Source of the DNA: an uncultured Aliiroseovarius sp.
GTDB taxonomy: Bacteria; Pseudomonadota; Alphaproteobacteria; Rhodobacterales; Rhodobacteraceae
Length of the DNA: 5,890 nt
Direction: 5' to 3'
Assembly: GCA_938023895.1 (NCBI GenBank)
Contig: CALJDH010000124.1
Coordinates: forward strand, 1-5,890
Position 1 is the stretch's first letter, and each line of letters opens with the position of its first letter. This document shows positions 1-5,804 of this stretch, one piece after another. Under the pieces are notes generated by a model. The model did not search any database. It was not told the DNA's origin and worked only from the letters and a program-made list of their open reading frames with translations. The translations under genes and the position numbers were made by a program.

Positions 1-1343
1 AGGGCAGACTTGCCCGTCTGCATCGCCCAGACCAGCGCCAATACGGCGATCGAAAGGACCAGAGCCGGCACCAACTGCTTCACCGCACGCCCGATCTTGG
101 CGCGTTTCCACGGCAGCATGGCACCAATAGGCAGCACCAAGGCCAGCGCCACCATGAAGGGCGTAAAGGCGGCCTCGAAGAACGGTGCACCGACCGATAT
201 CTTGCGGTCGAATGCCTCGCCTACCAAGGGCCAAATCGTGCCAACAAACACGACAAAGGACGACACGGCCAAAAGGATGTTGTTTACCACCAGCGCACTT
301 TCACGGCTGACAATTCCGAAGACGCCCTTGGCCTCCATCGCGCCTGCACGGGCAGCGAACAATGTCAGCGCGCCACCGGTGAAGAACAGCAGGATGAACA
401 GAATGAACACACCGCGTTCGGGATCGGACGCAAAGGCATGGACCGAGGTGATCACGCCTGATCGCACGATAAACGTCCCGATCAGCGAGAAGCCAAAGGC
501 TAAGATGGCAAGTAGGATGGTCCAGCTTTTCAGGCTTTCGCGTTTCTCGACCACGATGGCGGAATGCAGAAGCGCGGCGGCGAACAACCACGGCATGAAG
601 GACGCGTTTTCAACCGGGTCCCAGAACCAGAAGCCGCCCCAGCCCAGCTCGTAATAGGCCCACCAGCTGCCCAGCGCGATACCGATGGTCAGGAAGACCC
701 AGGCGGCCAGCGTCCACGGGCGCACCCAGCGACCCCACGCGGCATCGATGCGGCCTTCGATCAGGGCGGCGACGGCGAAGGAAAACGCCATCGATAGGCC
801 CACATAGCCCAGATATAGGAACGGCGGGTGGAAGGCCAACCCGGGGTCTTGTAGCAGCGGATTCAGGTCCTGCCCGTCAAAGGGCGGCTGCGCCAAGCGC
901 AGGAACGGGTTCGAAGTGAAGATAATGAACGCCAGAAACGCCACAGCGATCGAGCTTTGCACTGCCAGCACACGTGCTTTAAGGGTTCTGGGCAGATTTT
1001 GTCCAAACCACGCTGCCGTCGCGCCAAAGCCTGCAATGATCAGCACCCAAAGCAACATCGAGCCCTCGTGGTTGCCCCACACGCCCGAGATTTTGTAAAG
1101 CATCGGCTTGGCTGAATGCGAATTCAGCGTGACCAGTCGGACTGAAAAGTCCGAGGTCACGAACGCATAGGTCAGCGCCAGAAATGACGTGGAGATCAGC
1201 AAGAATTGGATGGTTGCCGCAGGCACGGCCATCTCCATCCAGCTGTTCCAGCCCTTATGTGCCCCGATCAGTGGCACGATGGTTTGCACCACCGCCACGC
1301 CCAGCGCCAAGATCAGCGCAAAATGTCCAAGCTCTGTAATCAT
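1..1343 (-). CDS. ccmF: Cytochrome c haem lyase subunit CcmF, N-terminal 447 residues (cut by window edge)
   Basis: CcmF is the integral membrane subunit of the System I cytochrome c maturation machinery. With CcmH it takes haem from holo-CcmE and attaches it to CXXCH motifs of apocytochromes at the periplasmic face. The translation from ATG 1343 begins MITELGHFAL and is strongly hydrophobic, with many spans. The haem-handling WWD region lies at about residues 235-253 (WGGFWFWDPVENASF). Three of the four conserved histidines are visible: H172 (AFHPPFLYLG), H260 (LLHSAIV) and H302 (SVHAFASDPERG), matching E. coli H173, H261 and H303. The fourth lies in the missing C-terminal third (family length about 650 residues). 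No stop or frameshift was found in the 447 codons read. The start follows an 89-base gap and lacks a clear Shine-Dalgarno; it was chosen from the typical N-terminus. The lysis-like gene block separates it from ccmE. Confidence 0.96.
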   Translation of the reverse strand, partial: MITELGHFALILALGVAVVQTIVPLIGAHKGWNSWMEMAVPAATIQFLLISTSFLALTYAFVTSDFSVRLVTLNSHSAKPMLYKISGVWGNHEGSMLLWVLIIAGFGATAAWFGQNLPRTLKARVLAVQSSIAVAFLAFIIFTSNPFLRLAQPPFDGQDLNPLLQDPGLAFHPPFLYLGYVGLSMAFSFAVAALIEGRIDAAWGRWVRPWTLAAWVFLTIGIALGSWWAYYELGWGGFWFWDPVENASFMPWLFAAALLHSAIVVEKRESLKSWTILLAILAFGFSLIGTFIVRSGVITSVHAFASDPERGVFILFILLFFTGGALTLFAARAGAMEAKGVFGIVSRESALVVNNILLAVSSFVVFVGTIWPLVGEAFDRKISVGAPFFEAAFTPFMVALALVLPIGAMLPWKRAKIGRAVKQLVPALVLSIAVLALVWAMQTGKSA

Positions 1344-1384
1344 GAGGCGGACTTTACAGAGAGTCGCTCCCAGTCACTAGCCCT

Positions 1385-1413
1385 TGCCGCGTCATGCGGC
1401 ACCCGGTCACGGG
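1385..1413. other. Two back-to-back stem-loops in the gap before ccmF
   Basis: The 89-base gap 1344-1432 contains two perfect short inverted repeats directly abutting. One has 6-bp arms TGCCGC/GCGGCA around a 5-base loop (1385-1401); the other has 4-bp arms CCCG/CGGG around a 4-base loop (1402-1413). Read in the direction of transcription (minus strand) they are not followed by a T-run, so they do not make a standard intrinsic terminator. They could slow or protect the transcript at the boundary between the 141-residue protein gene and ccmF, or be incidental in GC-rich DNA. Folding strength was not calculated. I saw no convincing promoter in this gap. Confidence 0.4.
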
Positions 1414-1432
1414 GAATTGTTATCGTGTTGGC

Positions 1433-1858
1433 CTAGTGAACCATCAGATAGATCGCGGACGAGCACATCACAGCCCCTAGAACCGGCGCCAGAAAGGCTG
1501 CTCCATGCAGACCGAAAGACCGGTGTATCACGCTAAAATGAAGGACTGCACCAGACAGGTACACGGCCAACGGCGCGAAATGCAGCGCATTTGCGGCCAT
1601 CGCCTCGGGTGCGCCCAGCAGTGCATAGATCCACCACCAGCCCAGCACCAGACTTGCACCGAACCAGCTATAGGCCATGCCCAGCGCCAGGGGCGTGGCG
1701 CGTTGAAGGTAAAGCCACAGGAAAGTCAGCGCGATCATCAGCCCCATCAACGTGATGGCCCCAAAGCCAATCTGGAAAATCGCTTGATATCCAAAGGCCC
1801 AGTACCCGGCTTGAAGCAAAACGGCCAGTATCGCGACTAAGAGAGCTGCTTGTTTCAT
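1433..1858 (-). CDS. Unknown 141-residue polytopic membrane protein
   Basis: I do not recognise this family. The product is almost wholly hydrophobic, with about five likely membrane spans (roughly residues 4-22, 30-50, 58-80, 93-112 and 118-138) and very short loops. Four histidines cluster in the second half (H93, H107, H112, H118), and a tryptophan run sits near residues 74-76. The start at 1858 overlaps the stop of the preceding 47-residue gene in an ATGA motif (1858-1855), which fixes this start and suggests translational re-initiation. A GAGG element lies about 12 bases upstream, which is too far to be a good independent site. It is the last gene of the tight block and is followed after 89 bases by ccmF. 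It could belong to the lysis unit or be an accessory of cytochrome maturation; position alone does not decide. The gene is probably real, given the overlap and the consistent membrane composition. Confidence 0.78.
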   Translation of the reverse strand: MKQAALLVAILAVLLQAGYWAFGYQAIFQIGFGAITLMGLMIALTFLWLYLQRATPLALGMAYSWFGASLVLGWWWIYALLGAPEAMAANALHFAPLAVYLSGAVLHFSVIHRSFGLHGAAFLAPVLGAVMCSSAIYLMVH

Positions 1859-1998
1859 TTATGCAAGATACCTCGGACAACTGCATCAAGTTCTGCAGCA
1901 GCTTGTTCGTTTCGTGAAAGTGCCTTCTGAAAACGGTCCGCCAGAAGGACGTCTTTGAGACGCTCTTTGACACGGTGATACAGGTGCCGGATCATCAT
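1855..1998 (-). CDS. Unknown 47-residue basic, probably helical protein
   Basis: This small gene encodes a soluble-looking, charged peptide beginning MMIRHLYHRVKERLKD and ending VVRGILHK. It is rich in Arg/Lys/His with interspersed hydrophobic residues, a pattern typical of one or two amphipathic helices. It has no membrane span, signal peptide or cysteine. The start at 1998 forms an ATGA overlap (1998-1995) with the stop of the 62-residue holin-like gene, and its own stop forms another ATGA with the following membrane protein gene. This double coupling is the main evidence that it is translated. A G-rich run lies just before the start; a second ATG at 1995 is an alternative. I recognise no family. 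A longer reading of the same frame, starting at 2139, would run through the upstream gene and is unlikely. Confidence 0.6.
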   Translation of the reverse strand: MMIRHLYHRVKERLKDVLLADRFQKALSRNEQAAAELDAVVRGILHK

Positions 1999-2183
1999 CG
2001 CCCCCCGCCAGAAGGCAGCCGCTCGCGGATGATGGTCGTGATCTCGATCAGGATGGACGAGTTCTTGTCCAGCACCGCCCGCGTCGCCTGATCTTTCTGC
2101 AGGTCGCGATAGAGCAGATAGAACACCAGCAAAACCCACGGGCCATGCTCGGCCACCAGCTTCAGGATCATGTCACTTGCCAT
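1995..2183 (-). CDS. Small single-span membrane protein, BhlA/UviB holin-like
   Basis: The 62-residue product has a short N-terminus, one hydrophobic segment at about residues 13-25 (EHGPWVLLVFYLLYRDLQKD) and then a charged helical tail ending RERLPSGGGR. This layout, and the pattern of G-P-W followed by an aromatic/leucine span and then a basic-acidic stretch, resemble the BhlA/UviB group of small phage and bacteriocin-associated holins. The resemblance is from memory and not a scored match. The start at 2183 is preceded by GGAAGG (2193-2198) at 9 bases. It overlaps the end of the larger holin gene by 11 bases; a second in-frame ATG lies at 2171. Its stop overlaps the next start by 4 bases. 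Two holin-like genes in succession suggest a holin/antiholin or two-component membrane lesion, which is inference. Confidence 0.72.
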   Translation of the reverse strand: MASDMILKLVAEHGPWVLLVFYLLYRDLQKDQATRAVLDKNSSILIEITTIIRERLPSGGGR

Positions 2184-2757
2184 GGTGCTGCGCCTTCCAA
2201 TCCTGCAGGGCCTCATTATCGCTGGCGTCCACAGTAGGGTGGACGGGGGCGGCCAGCTCACGAATTCCAAACTGCGTGAAACCAGCAGTAACTGGCGCAA
2301 TCTCTTCAACAGTCGTAGACGCACGCAACTCATTGGCGCGCACTAACACCTCGGCGATCGAGCGCTGGAACTCTTGCCCTTTCACCTGCTGGCGGGCCCC
2401 GAAATAGAAGCTGACAATGGCCCCCATCAGCCACCACAGCGGCTCGGGCACCAGCGTGATGCCCAGCATCCGGTCCGCGAACCAGACTGGGTCTACCATC
2501 GCCGCCGCGAACAGACCCAGCGTCGACAAGGCCAAGGCCGGGCGTGGAACGCGGTTCAAGGCATCCATAAAACGGTCGAACCTGCCACGACGTGCGTGGG
2601 CGAACTCCGCGGCGAATGCCTCGATCGCGGTCATCTGCAATCCAGCATCGCGGGCCGAGGCTGCCTCGGCGTTCTCGCGAAACACTTCTGCAGTTTCGCG
2701 CACCATGTTGCCGCGACCGCCGAACAGCACGCGGATCACGTCTCCGATCAGCCCCAT
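2173..2757 (-). CDS. Holin family protein (3TM_holin / GTA holin-candidate type)
   Basis: The 194-residue protein is recognised as the holin family found beside N-acetylmuramidases in Rhodobacteraceae (Pfam 3TM_holin type). Holins form lesions in the inner membrane that let the endolysin reach peptidoglycan. It begins MGLIGDVIRVLFGG, continues through a long charged helical region (about residues 18-66), then has two clear spans at about 73-89 (PALALSTLGLFAAAMV) and 105-120 (PLWWLMGAIVSFYFGA). The VKGQEFQRS stretch and a polar C-terminus follow. The third hydrophobic element is probably the N-terminal amphipathic segment. The start at 2757 overlaps the endolysin stop by 10 bases and has only a weak ribosome site, so coupling to endolysin translation is likely. 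It appears intact. In R. capsulatus the comparable gene (rcc00556, from memory) acts in release of the gene transfer agent. Confidence 0.88.
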   Translation of the reverse strand: MGLIGDVIRVLFGGRGNMVRETAEVFRENAEAASARDAGLQMTAIEAFAAEFAHARRGRFDRFMDALNRVPRPALALSTLGLFAAAMVDPVWFADRMLGITLVPEPLWWLMGAIVSFYFGARQQVKGQEFQRSIAEVLVRANELRASTTVEEIAPVTAGFTQFGIRELAAPVHPTVDASDNEALQDWKAQHHGK

Positions 2758-3359
2758 GCCCGCACCCGTTCTTTATGATCTGCATCCGTCAGGTGATAGC
2801 GGGGCGCGATGAACTCCTCGGCGCGTTTGATCCAACCGCCCTTGCCACCATCCTTGCGCCGCGCATATTTGCGCGATGCTGGCCGGCGATCTGCCAGACG
2901 GTAGTAATAGTTGCGCCGCTCGATCCCGTAGGCATCCACCAGGTGATCCGGCGCGGCCTCCATTGCGGCACGCGCGATGCCCAAGGTCTGCGGTCCAAGC
3001 GCCCCATCCTGCGACAGCGCATAGCCCATCTTGGCCAGCAGCCGCTGCAGGATCCTCACAGCATTTCCGCCCGCGTTGACATTCATGTCGAACACAGAGG
3101 CCTGCAGGGGTTCGGGCAGTTCGTTAATCCGGGGCTTATAGAAGTAGTGCTTTAGGAAGATGTCGCGCGCCTGCGCGCGGGTCAGACGTTTAACGTCAGA
3201 CGGCGTGATCTTACCATCACCATCTAGATCCAGGCCCAACCTGCGCATGGTATGGATCGTGACCCCGAAATTTGTCGCCCCGCCGGAATCATCGGGGTCA
3301 TTTACATAGCCGCCTTCACGGGCGACGATCTGATCTGCAATCTCTGTGACGCTCTGCAT
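2748..3359 (-). CDS. Holin-associated N-acetylmuramidase (GH108 endolysin with PG_binding_3 domain)
   Basis: This 203-residue enzyme should cleave the glycan backbone of peptidoglycan. The GH108 domain covers about residues 6-91, with the motif REGGYVNDPDDSGGATNFG placing the catalytic glutamate at E15. A C-terminal peptidoglycan-binding domain of PG_binding_3 type covers about 94-185, including the DGALGPQT element. There is no signal peptide or hydrophobic N-terminus, so export would need the adjoining holin. An insertion at residues 44-55 reads DLDGDGKITPSD and matches a calcium-binding EF-hand loop (acidic positions 1, 3, 5 and 12, Gly at 6). The start at 3359 has GGAAGG at 5 bases (3365-3370), at the foot of a palindrome. 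It is the first gene of the overlapping block, 65 bases after ccmE. It resembles the R. capsulatus GTA endolysin (rcc00555, recalled). A prophage remnant is the alternative, but nothing else phage-like is present. Confidence 0.93.
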   Translation of the reverse strand: MQSVTEIADQIVAREGGYVNDPDDSGGATNFGVTIHTMRRLGLDLDGDGKITPSDVKRLTRAQARDIFLKHYFYKPRINELPEPLQASVFDMNVNAGGNAVRILQRLLAKMGYALSQDGALGPQTLGIARAAMEAAPDHLVDAYGIERRNYYYRLADRRPASRKYARRKDGGKGGWIKRAEEFIAPRYHLTDADHKERVRAWG

Positions 3360-3368
3360 CCGGGCCTT

Positions 3369-3389
3369 CCCCGCGTTTGAAACACGGGG
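3369..3389. promoter_or_regulatory. 21-base palindrome upstream of the endolysin gene
   Basis: Arms CCCCGCGTTT and AAACACGGGG flank a central G, with nine of ten arm positions paired. On the transcript the 3' arm supplies the GGGG that opens the GGGGAAGG ribosome binding site (3365-3372), so folding would partly hide that site. As DNA the palindrome would also lie over the predicted start of a weak promoter-like pair (TTGTTA at 3411-3416, TATCCC at 3387-3392, 18-base spacer, minus strand), the position of an operator. No T-run follows on the minus strand, so a ccmE terminator is unlikely. Symmetry is seen directly; function is inferred. Confidence 0.45.
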
Positions 3390-3424
3390 ATAAGGCTGCG
3401 AAAGTCAGGTTAACAATGTCGAAA

Positions 3425-3877
3425 TCAGTCGGTCGGTTCGACGTAGACGCCGCTTTCTTTCAAGCTGTCCACCACCTCTTTTGGCATGTATTCCTCGTCA
3501 TGTTTGGCAAGGATTTCAGAGGCTTCGAACACGCCATCGACATACGTCCCGGTGCCGATCATGCCTTGGTTCTCTGCAAACAGGTCGGGCAGCACGCCGG
3601 TATAGCGCACGGGCACGGTTTCCGCCCCATCAGTCACCGAGAAGCTGACCGTTTCCCCCTGTCCGCGTACGATCGAGCCGTCAGACACCAGCCCGCCCAT
3701 GCGGAACACCTCGTCTGCGCGGGGCGGTTCGGCGATCACCTCGGTGGGCGAACGGTAATAGTTGATCCCGTCCTTCAGCGCATAGCCAATCAACCCAGTC
3801 GACAAGGCAAGCGCCACGAAAGCCAGCACGATGATCTGGATACGACGGGTTTTCTTCAGGCTTTTAAGACCGGCCAT
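3425..3877 (-). CDS. ccmE: Cytochrome c maturation haem chaperone CcmE
   Basis: CcmE covalently binds haem in the periplasm and hands it to CcmF/CcmH. The 150-residue product has a basic N-terminus (KSLKKTRR), one signal-anchor span at about residues 13-33, and a periplasmic beta-barrel domain. The signature near the end reads LAKHDEEYMP. H126 is the covalent haem-binding histidine and Y130 the axial tyrosine, corresponding to E. coli H130 and Y134. The flexible tail after this is short, and overall length is normal. The start at 3877 is supported by AAGGAG (3884-3889) at 6 bases. It lies 27 bases downstream of argC, with no visible terminator, so the two are probably co-transcribed. Its pathway partner ccmF is about 2.1 kb further on, beyond the lysis-like genes, instead of adjacent. 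Confidence 0.96.
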   Translation of the reverse strand: MAGLKSLKKTRRIQIIVLAFVALALSTGLIGYALKDGINYYRSPTEVIAEPPRADEVFRMGGLVSDGSIVRGQGETVSFSVTDGAETVPVRYTGVLPDLFAENQGMIGTGTYVDGVFEASEILAKHDEEYMPKEVVDSLKESGVYVEPTD

Positions 3878-3904
3878 GGGGGGCTCCTTCTTAAGGCGGT
3901 TTAG

Positions 3905-4933
3905 TTACGGGAAGACGGGGGGCGACATAAGCCCTGTGGTTTCATCTTCGCCCAGCATCAGGTTGGCGTTCTGCAGCGCCTGCCCGGACGATCCCTTACA
4001 CAGGTTATCCAAGGCCGAAACGACCAAGGCGCGACCGGGAATACGGTCGCCTGCAACACCCAGATGGCACTGGTTCGATCCCATCACCTGCCCCATGCCC
4101 GGCAGCTTGCCGAAGGGCAGCACGGTTACGAAGGGCTCGTCTGCGTATTGCGCAACAAGGGCTTCGTGGATTGCCTGCGGATCGCCGTCTAGATAGCAGT
4201 CGGCCAGAATGCCCCGGTTCACCGGCACCAGATGCGGCGTGAACTGGATGCGCACATCGCGGCCCGCCAGCATGGAAAACTCTTGATCGAACTCACCCAG
4301 ATGGCGGTGGGTGCCGCCTTGTGCATAGCCCAACACATCGGTCGAGCGTTCGGCAAACAGCATGTTTTCCTTCAGCGACCGGCCCGCCCCCGAGATGCCG
4401 TTCTTCAAGTCACAGATGATCCGGTCCAGATCGACCAGCCCACCCGAAATCAGCGGGCGCAACGCATATTGCACAGTCGCCGCGTTACAACCCGTGCCCG
4501 CCACCAAACGCGCGTTTTTGATGTCGTCGCGATAGAACTCGGTCAGGCCATAAACGGCGGTTTTCTGCAGCTCGACCGCCACGTGCGGGGCGCCGTACCA
4601 TTTTTCGTATTCCGCCGGATCGCGCAGACGGAAATCCGCTCCCAGATCGACGACTTTCACGTTCTCGGGCAGGTCACGCACCAGTGCCTGGCTCAGACCA
4701 TGCGGCAGCGCTGCAAAGGCCAGATCCACGTTTGAGAAGTCGATCGCGTCCATTTTGACCAGCTTCGGCAGATCCAGATGCCGCAGATGGGGATAGACAT
4801 CCGACATCTCTTGCCCGGCCTTACGGTCGGCGGACAGGGCGACGATCTCCATCGACGGATGGGTGGCGATCAGGCGGACAAGCTCGGCACCCGTGTAGCC
4901 GGACGCACCAAGAATGGCGATTTTGTGGGTCAT
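3905..4933 (-). CDS. argC: N-acetyl-gamma-glutamyl-phosphate reductase
   Basis: ArgC makes N-acetylglutamate semialdehyde by NADPH-dependent reduction of N-acetylglutamyl phosphate, the third step of arginine synthesis, in the cytoplasm. The 342-residue length fits the type 1 family. The N-terminal Rossmann dinucleotide-binding motif is [15 protein letters not shown] (residues 7-21). The catalytic cysteine is C149 in [10 protein letters not shown]. The HRHLGEF motif (209-215) supplies a catalytic histidine. The conserved C-terminal [18 protein letters not shown] occupies 309-326. No key residue is missing. The start at 4933 has a near-ideal AGGAGGT (4938-4944) and agrees with the family N-terminus. 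It lies 54 bases downstream of murI, in a gap with a weak promoter-like pair, and 27 bases upstream of ccmE. It has no metabolic link to cytochrome maturation; the linkage is probably positional. Confidence 0.97.
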   Translation of the reverse strand: MTHKIAILGASGYTGAELVRLIATHPSMEIVALSADRKAGQEMSDVYPHLRHLDLPKLVKMDAIDFSNVDLAFAALPHGLSQALVRDLPENVKVVDLGADFRLRDPAEYEKWYGAPHVAVELQKTAVYGLTEFYRDDIKNARLVAGTGCNAATVQYALRPLISGGLVDLDRIICDLKNGISGAGRSLKENMLFAERSTDVLGYAQGGTHRHLGEFDQEFSMLAGRDVRIQFTPHLVPVNRGILADCYLDGDPQAIHEALVAQYADEPFVTVLPFGKLPGMGQVMGSNQCHLGVAGDRIPGRALVVSALDNLCKGSSGQALQNANLMLGEDETTGLMSPPVFP

Positions 4934-4958
4934 TCAGACCTCCTGCGAATTCGAAGGA

Positions 4959-4987
4959 TAGATAGGTGTTTTGCGTGCGCCTTGCAA
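4959..4987 (-). promoter_or_regulatory. Weak sigma-70-like promoter candidate before argC
   Basis: In the 54-base gap between murI and argC the minus strand reads TTGCAA (4982-4987), 17 bases, then TATCTA (4959-4964). The spacing is ideal but the hexamers match the consensus only at 4 of 6 and 3 of 6 positions. It would give argC a short leader carrying the AGGAGGT site. There is no terminator-like hairpin in the gap, so read-through from murI is equally possible. Confidence 0.25.
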
Positions 4988-5800
4988 TCAGGCGGCTTCG
5001 AAAGCGATCTTTCGTCGCAGAAACTGGGTCGCGCGATTGGAAACTTGGACCGGTTCCCCAGTCGTCAGGAATTTCGACTCCGTCCCCGTTCCGCGCATCT
5101 TGGGATGGCGCTCAAGGTAATCCGCAAGGCTTTCGGCCACCAGATTGGCTTGACTATAGACCTTTACGTCTGCGCCCAACGCAGCTTGGAACTCATTTTC
5201 CATCAGTGGGTAATGGGTGCAGCCTAGAATGGCGGCCTCGGGCTTGGGCATCTTGCGTTTCAACGCGTCCACATGGCTGCGCACCAATGCTTCGGCCAAG
5301 ATCATGTCACCGTCTTCGATGGCATCCACGACACCACCACAGGCTTGCGCCTCGACATCCACGCCGATGGCGCGGAAGGCCAGTTCGCGTTGGAACGCGC
5401 GGCTTGAGACGGTGGCGGGCGTGGCAAACAGGGCGACGTGCTTCACTTCAACCTCGCGCGGGGGCGAGTTGTCGCCCCACTGGCGTTCGGTCAGCGCTTC
5501 AATCAAAGGAACGAACACGCCCAGAACACGCTTATCGGTCGGGATCCAGCTTTCCTGCATCCGGCGCAGCGCCGCCGCCGAGGCCGTGTTACAGGCCAGT
5601 ATGACAAGATCGCAGCCTTGGTCCCACAATGCCGACACGGCCTTAGTGGTTAGGTCATACACATCATCCGCATCCCGCACCCCGTAAGGCGCGTGCGCGT
5701 TGTCGCCGTAATAGACAAAATCCACGTCTGGCAGGCGCTTCGAGACCGCATCCAGAACCGTCAATCCGCCCAGACCGCTATCGAAAATACCTACTGCCAT
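4988..5800 (-). CDS. murI: Glutamate racemase
   Basis: MurI interconverts L- and D-glutamate without a cofactor, giving D-glutamate for the peptidoglycan stem peptide, in the cytoplasm. From ATG 5800 the 270-residue protein begins [17 protein letters not shown], the family N-terminus with the substrate-binding Asp-Ser at D7-S8. The [10 protein letters not shown] motif is at 31-40. The two catalytic cysteines are C70 (ILACNTASA) and C194 ([10 protein letters not shown]). Length is typical. The frame stays open upstream to an ATG at 5875, but those 25 extra residues are not MurI-like and would overlap the upstream reading frame, so 5800 is preferred. An AAGG lies about 9 bases upstream. It is the second gene in this window, only 4 bases after the stop of a partial gene, and is followed by argC. 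Confidence 0.96.
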   Translation of the reverse strand: MAVGIFDSGLGGLTVLDAVSKRLPDVDFVYYGDNAHAPYGVRDADDVYDLTTKAVSALWDQGCDLVILACNTASAAALRRMQESWIPTDKRVLGVFVPLIEALTERQWGDNSPPREVEVKHVALFATPATVSSRAFQRELAFRAIGVDVEAQACGGVVDAIEDGDMILAEALVRSHVDALKRKMPKPEAAILGCTHYPLMENEFQAALGADVKVYSQANLVAESLADYLERHPKMRGTGTESKFLTTGEPVQVSNRATQFLRRKIAFEAA

Positions 5801-5804
5801 CGCC

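Noticed and set aside
10..654. 214-residue plus-strand open frame
   Set aside because: It lies antisense to ccmF, whose frame shows the conserved WWD region and haem histidines. The plus-strand protein has low-complexity Ala/Thr/Arg composition and no recognisable domain.
2330..2785. 151-residue minus-strand open frame overlapping the holin gene
   Set aside because: It is an out-of-frame reading of the holin gene, Arg/Gly-rich with no hydrophobic pattern. The holin frame has clear spans and family features.
1433..3359. Remnant of a complete prophage
   Set aside because: No integrase, terminase, capsid, tail or repressor gene and no tRNA attachment site is present. The genes on both sides are intact housekeeping genes on the same strand, and the lysis genes themselves look undamaged.
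3369..3389. Intrinsic terminator for ccmE
   Set aside because: The dyad is GC-rich but on the minus strand is followed by AAGGCCCGG, not a T-run, and it merges with the endolysin ribosome site.
3377..3904. 175-residue plus-strand open frame
   Set aside because: It is antisense to all of ccmE and has no family features; GC-rich codon bias of ccmE opens the opposite frame.
4232..4735. 167-residue plus-strand open frame, with similar ones at 4778-5227 and 5217-5687
   Set aside because: These are antisense to the well-supported argC and murI genes and have composition typical of reverse-frame shadows.
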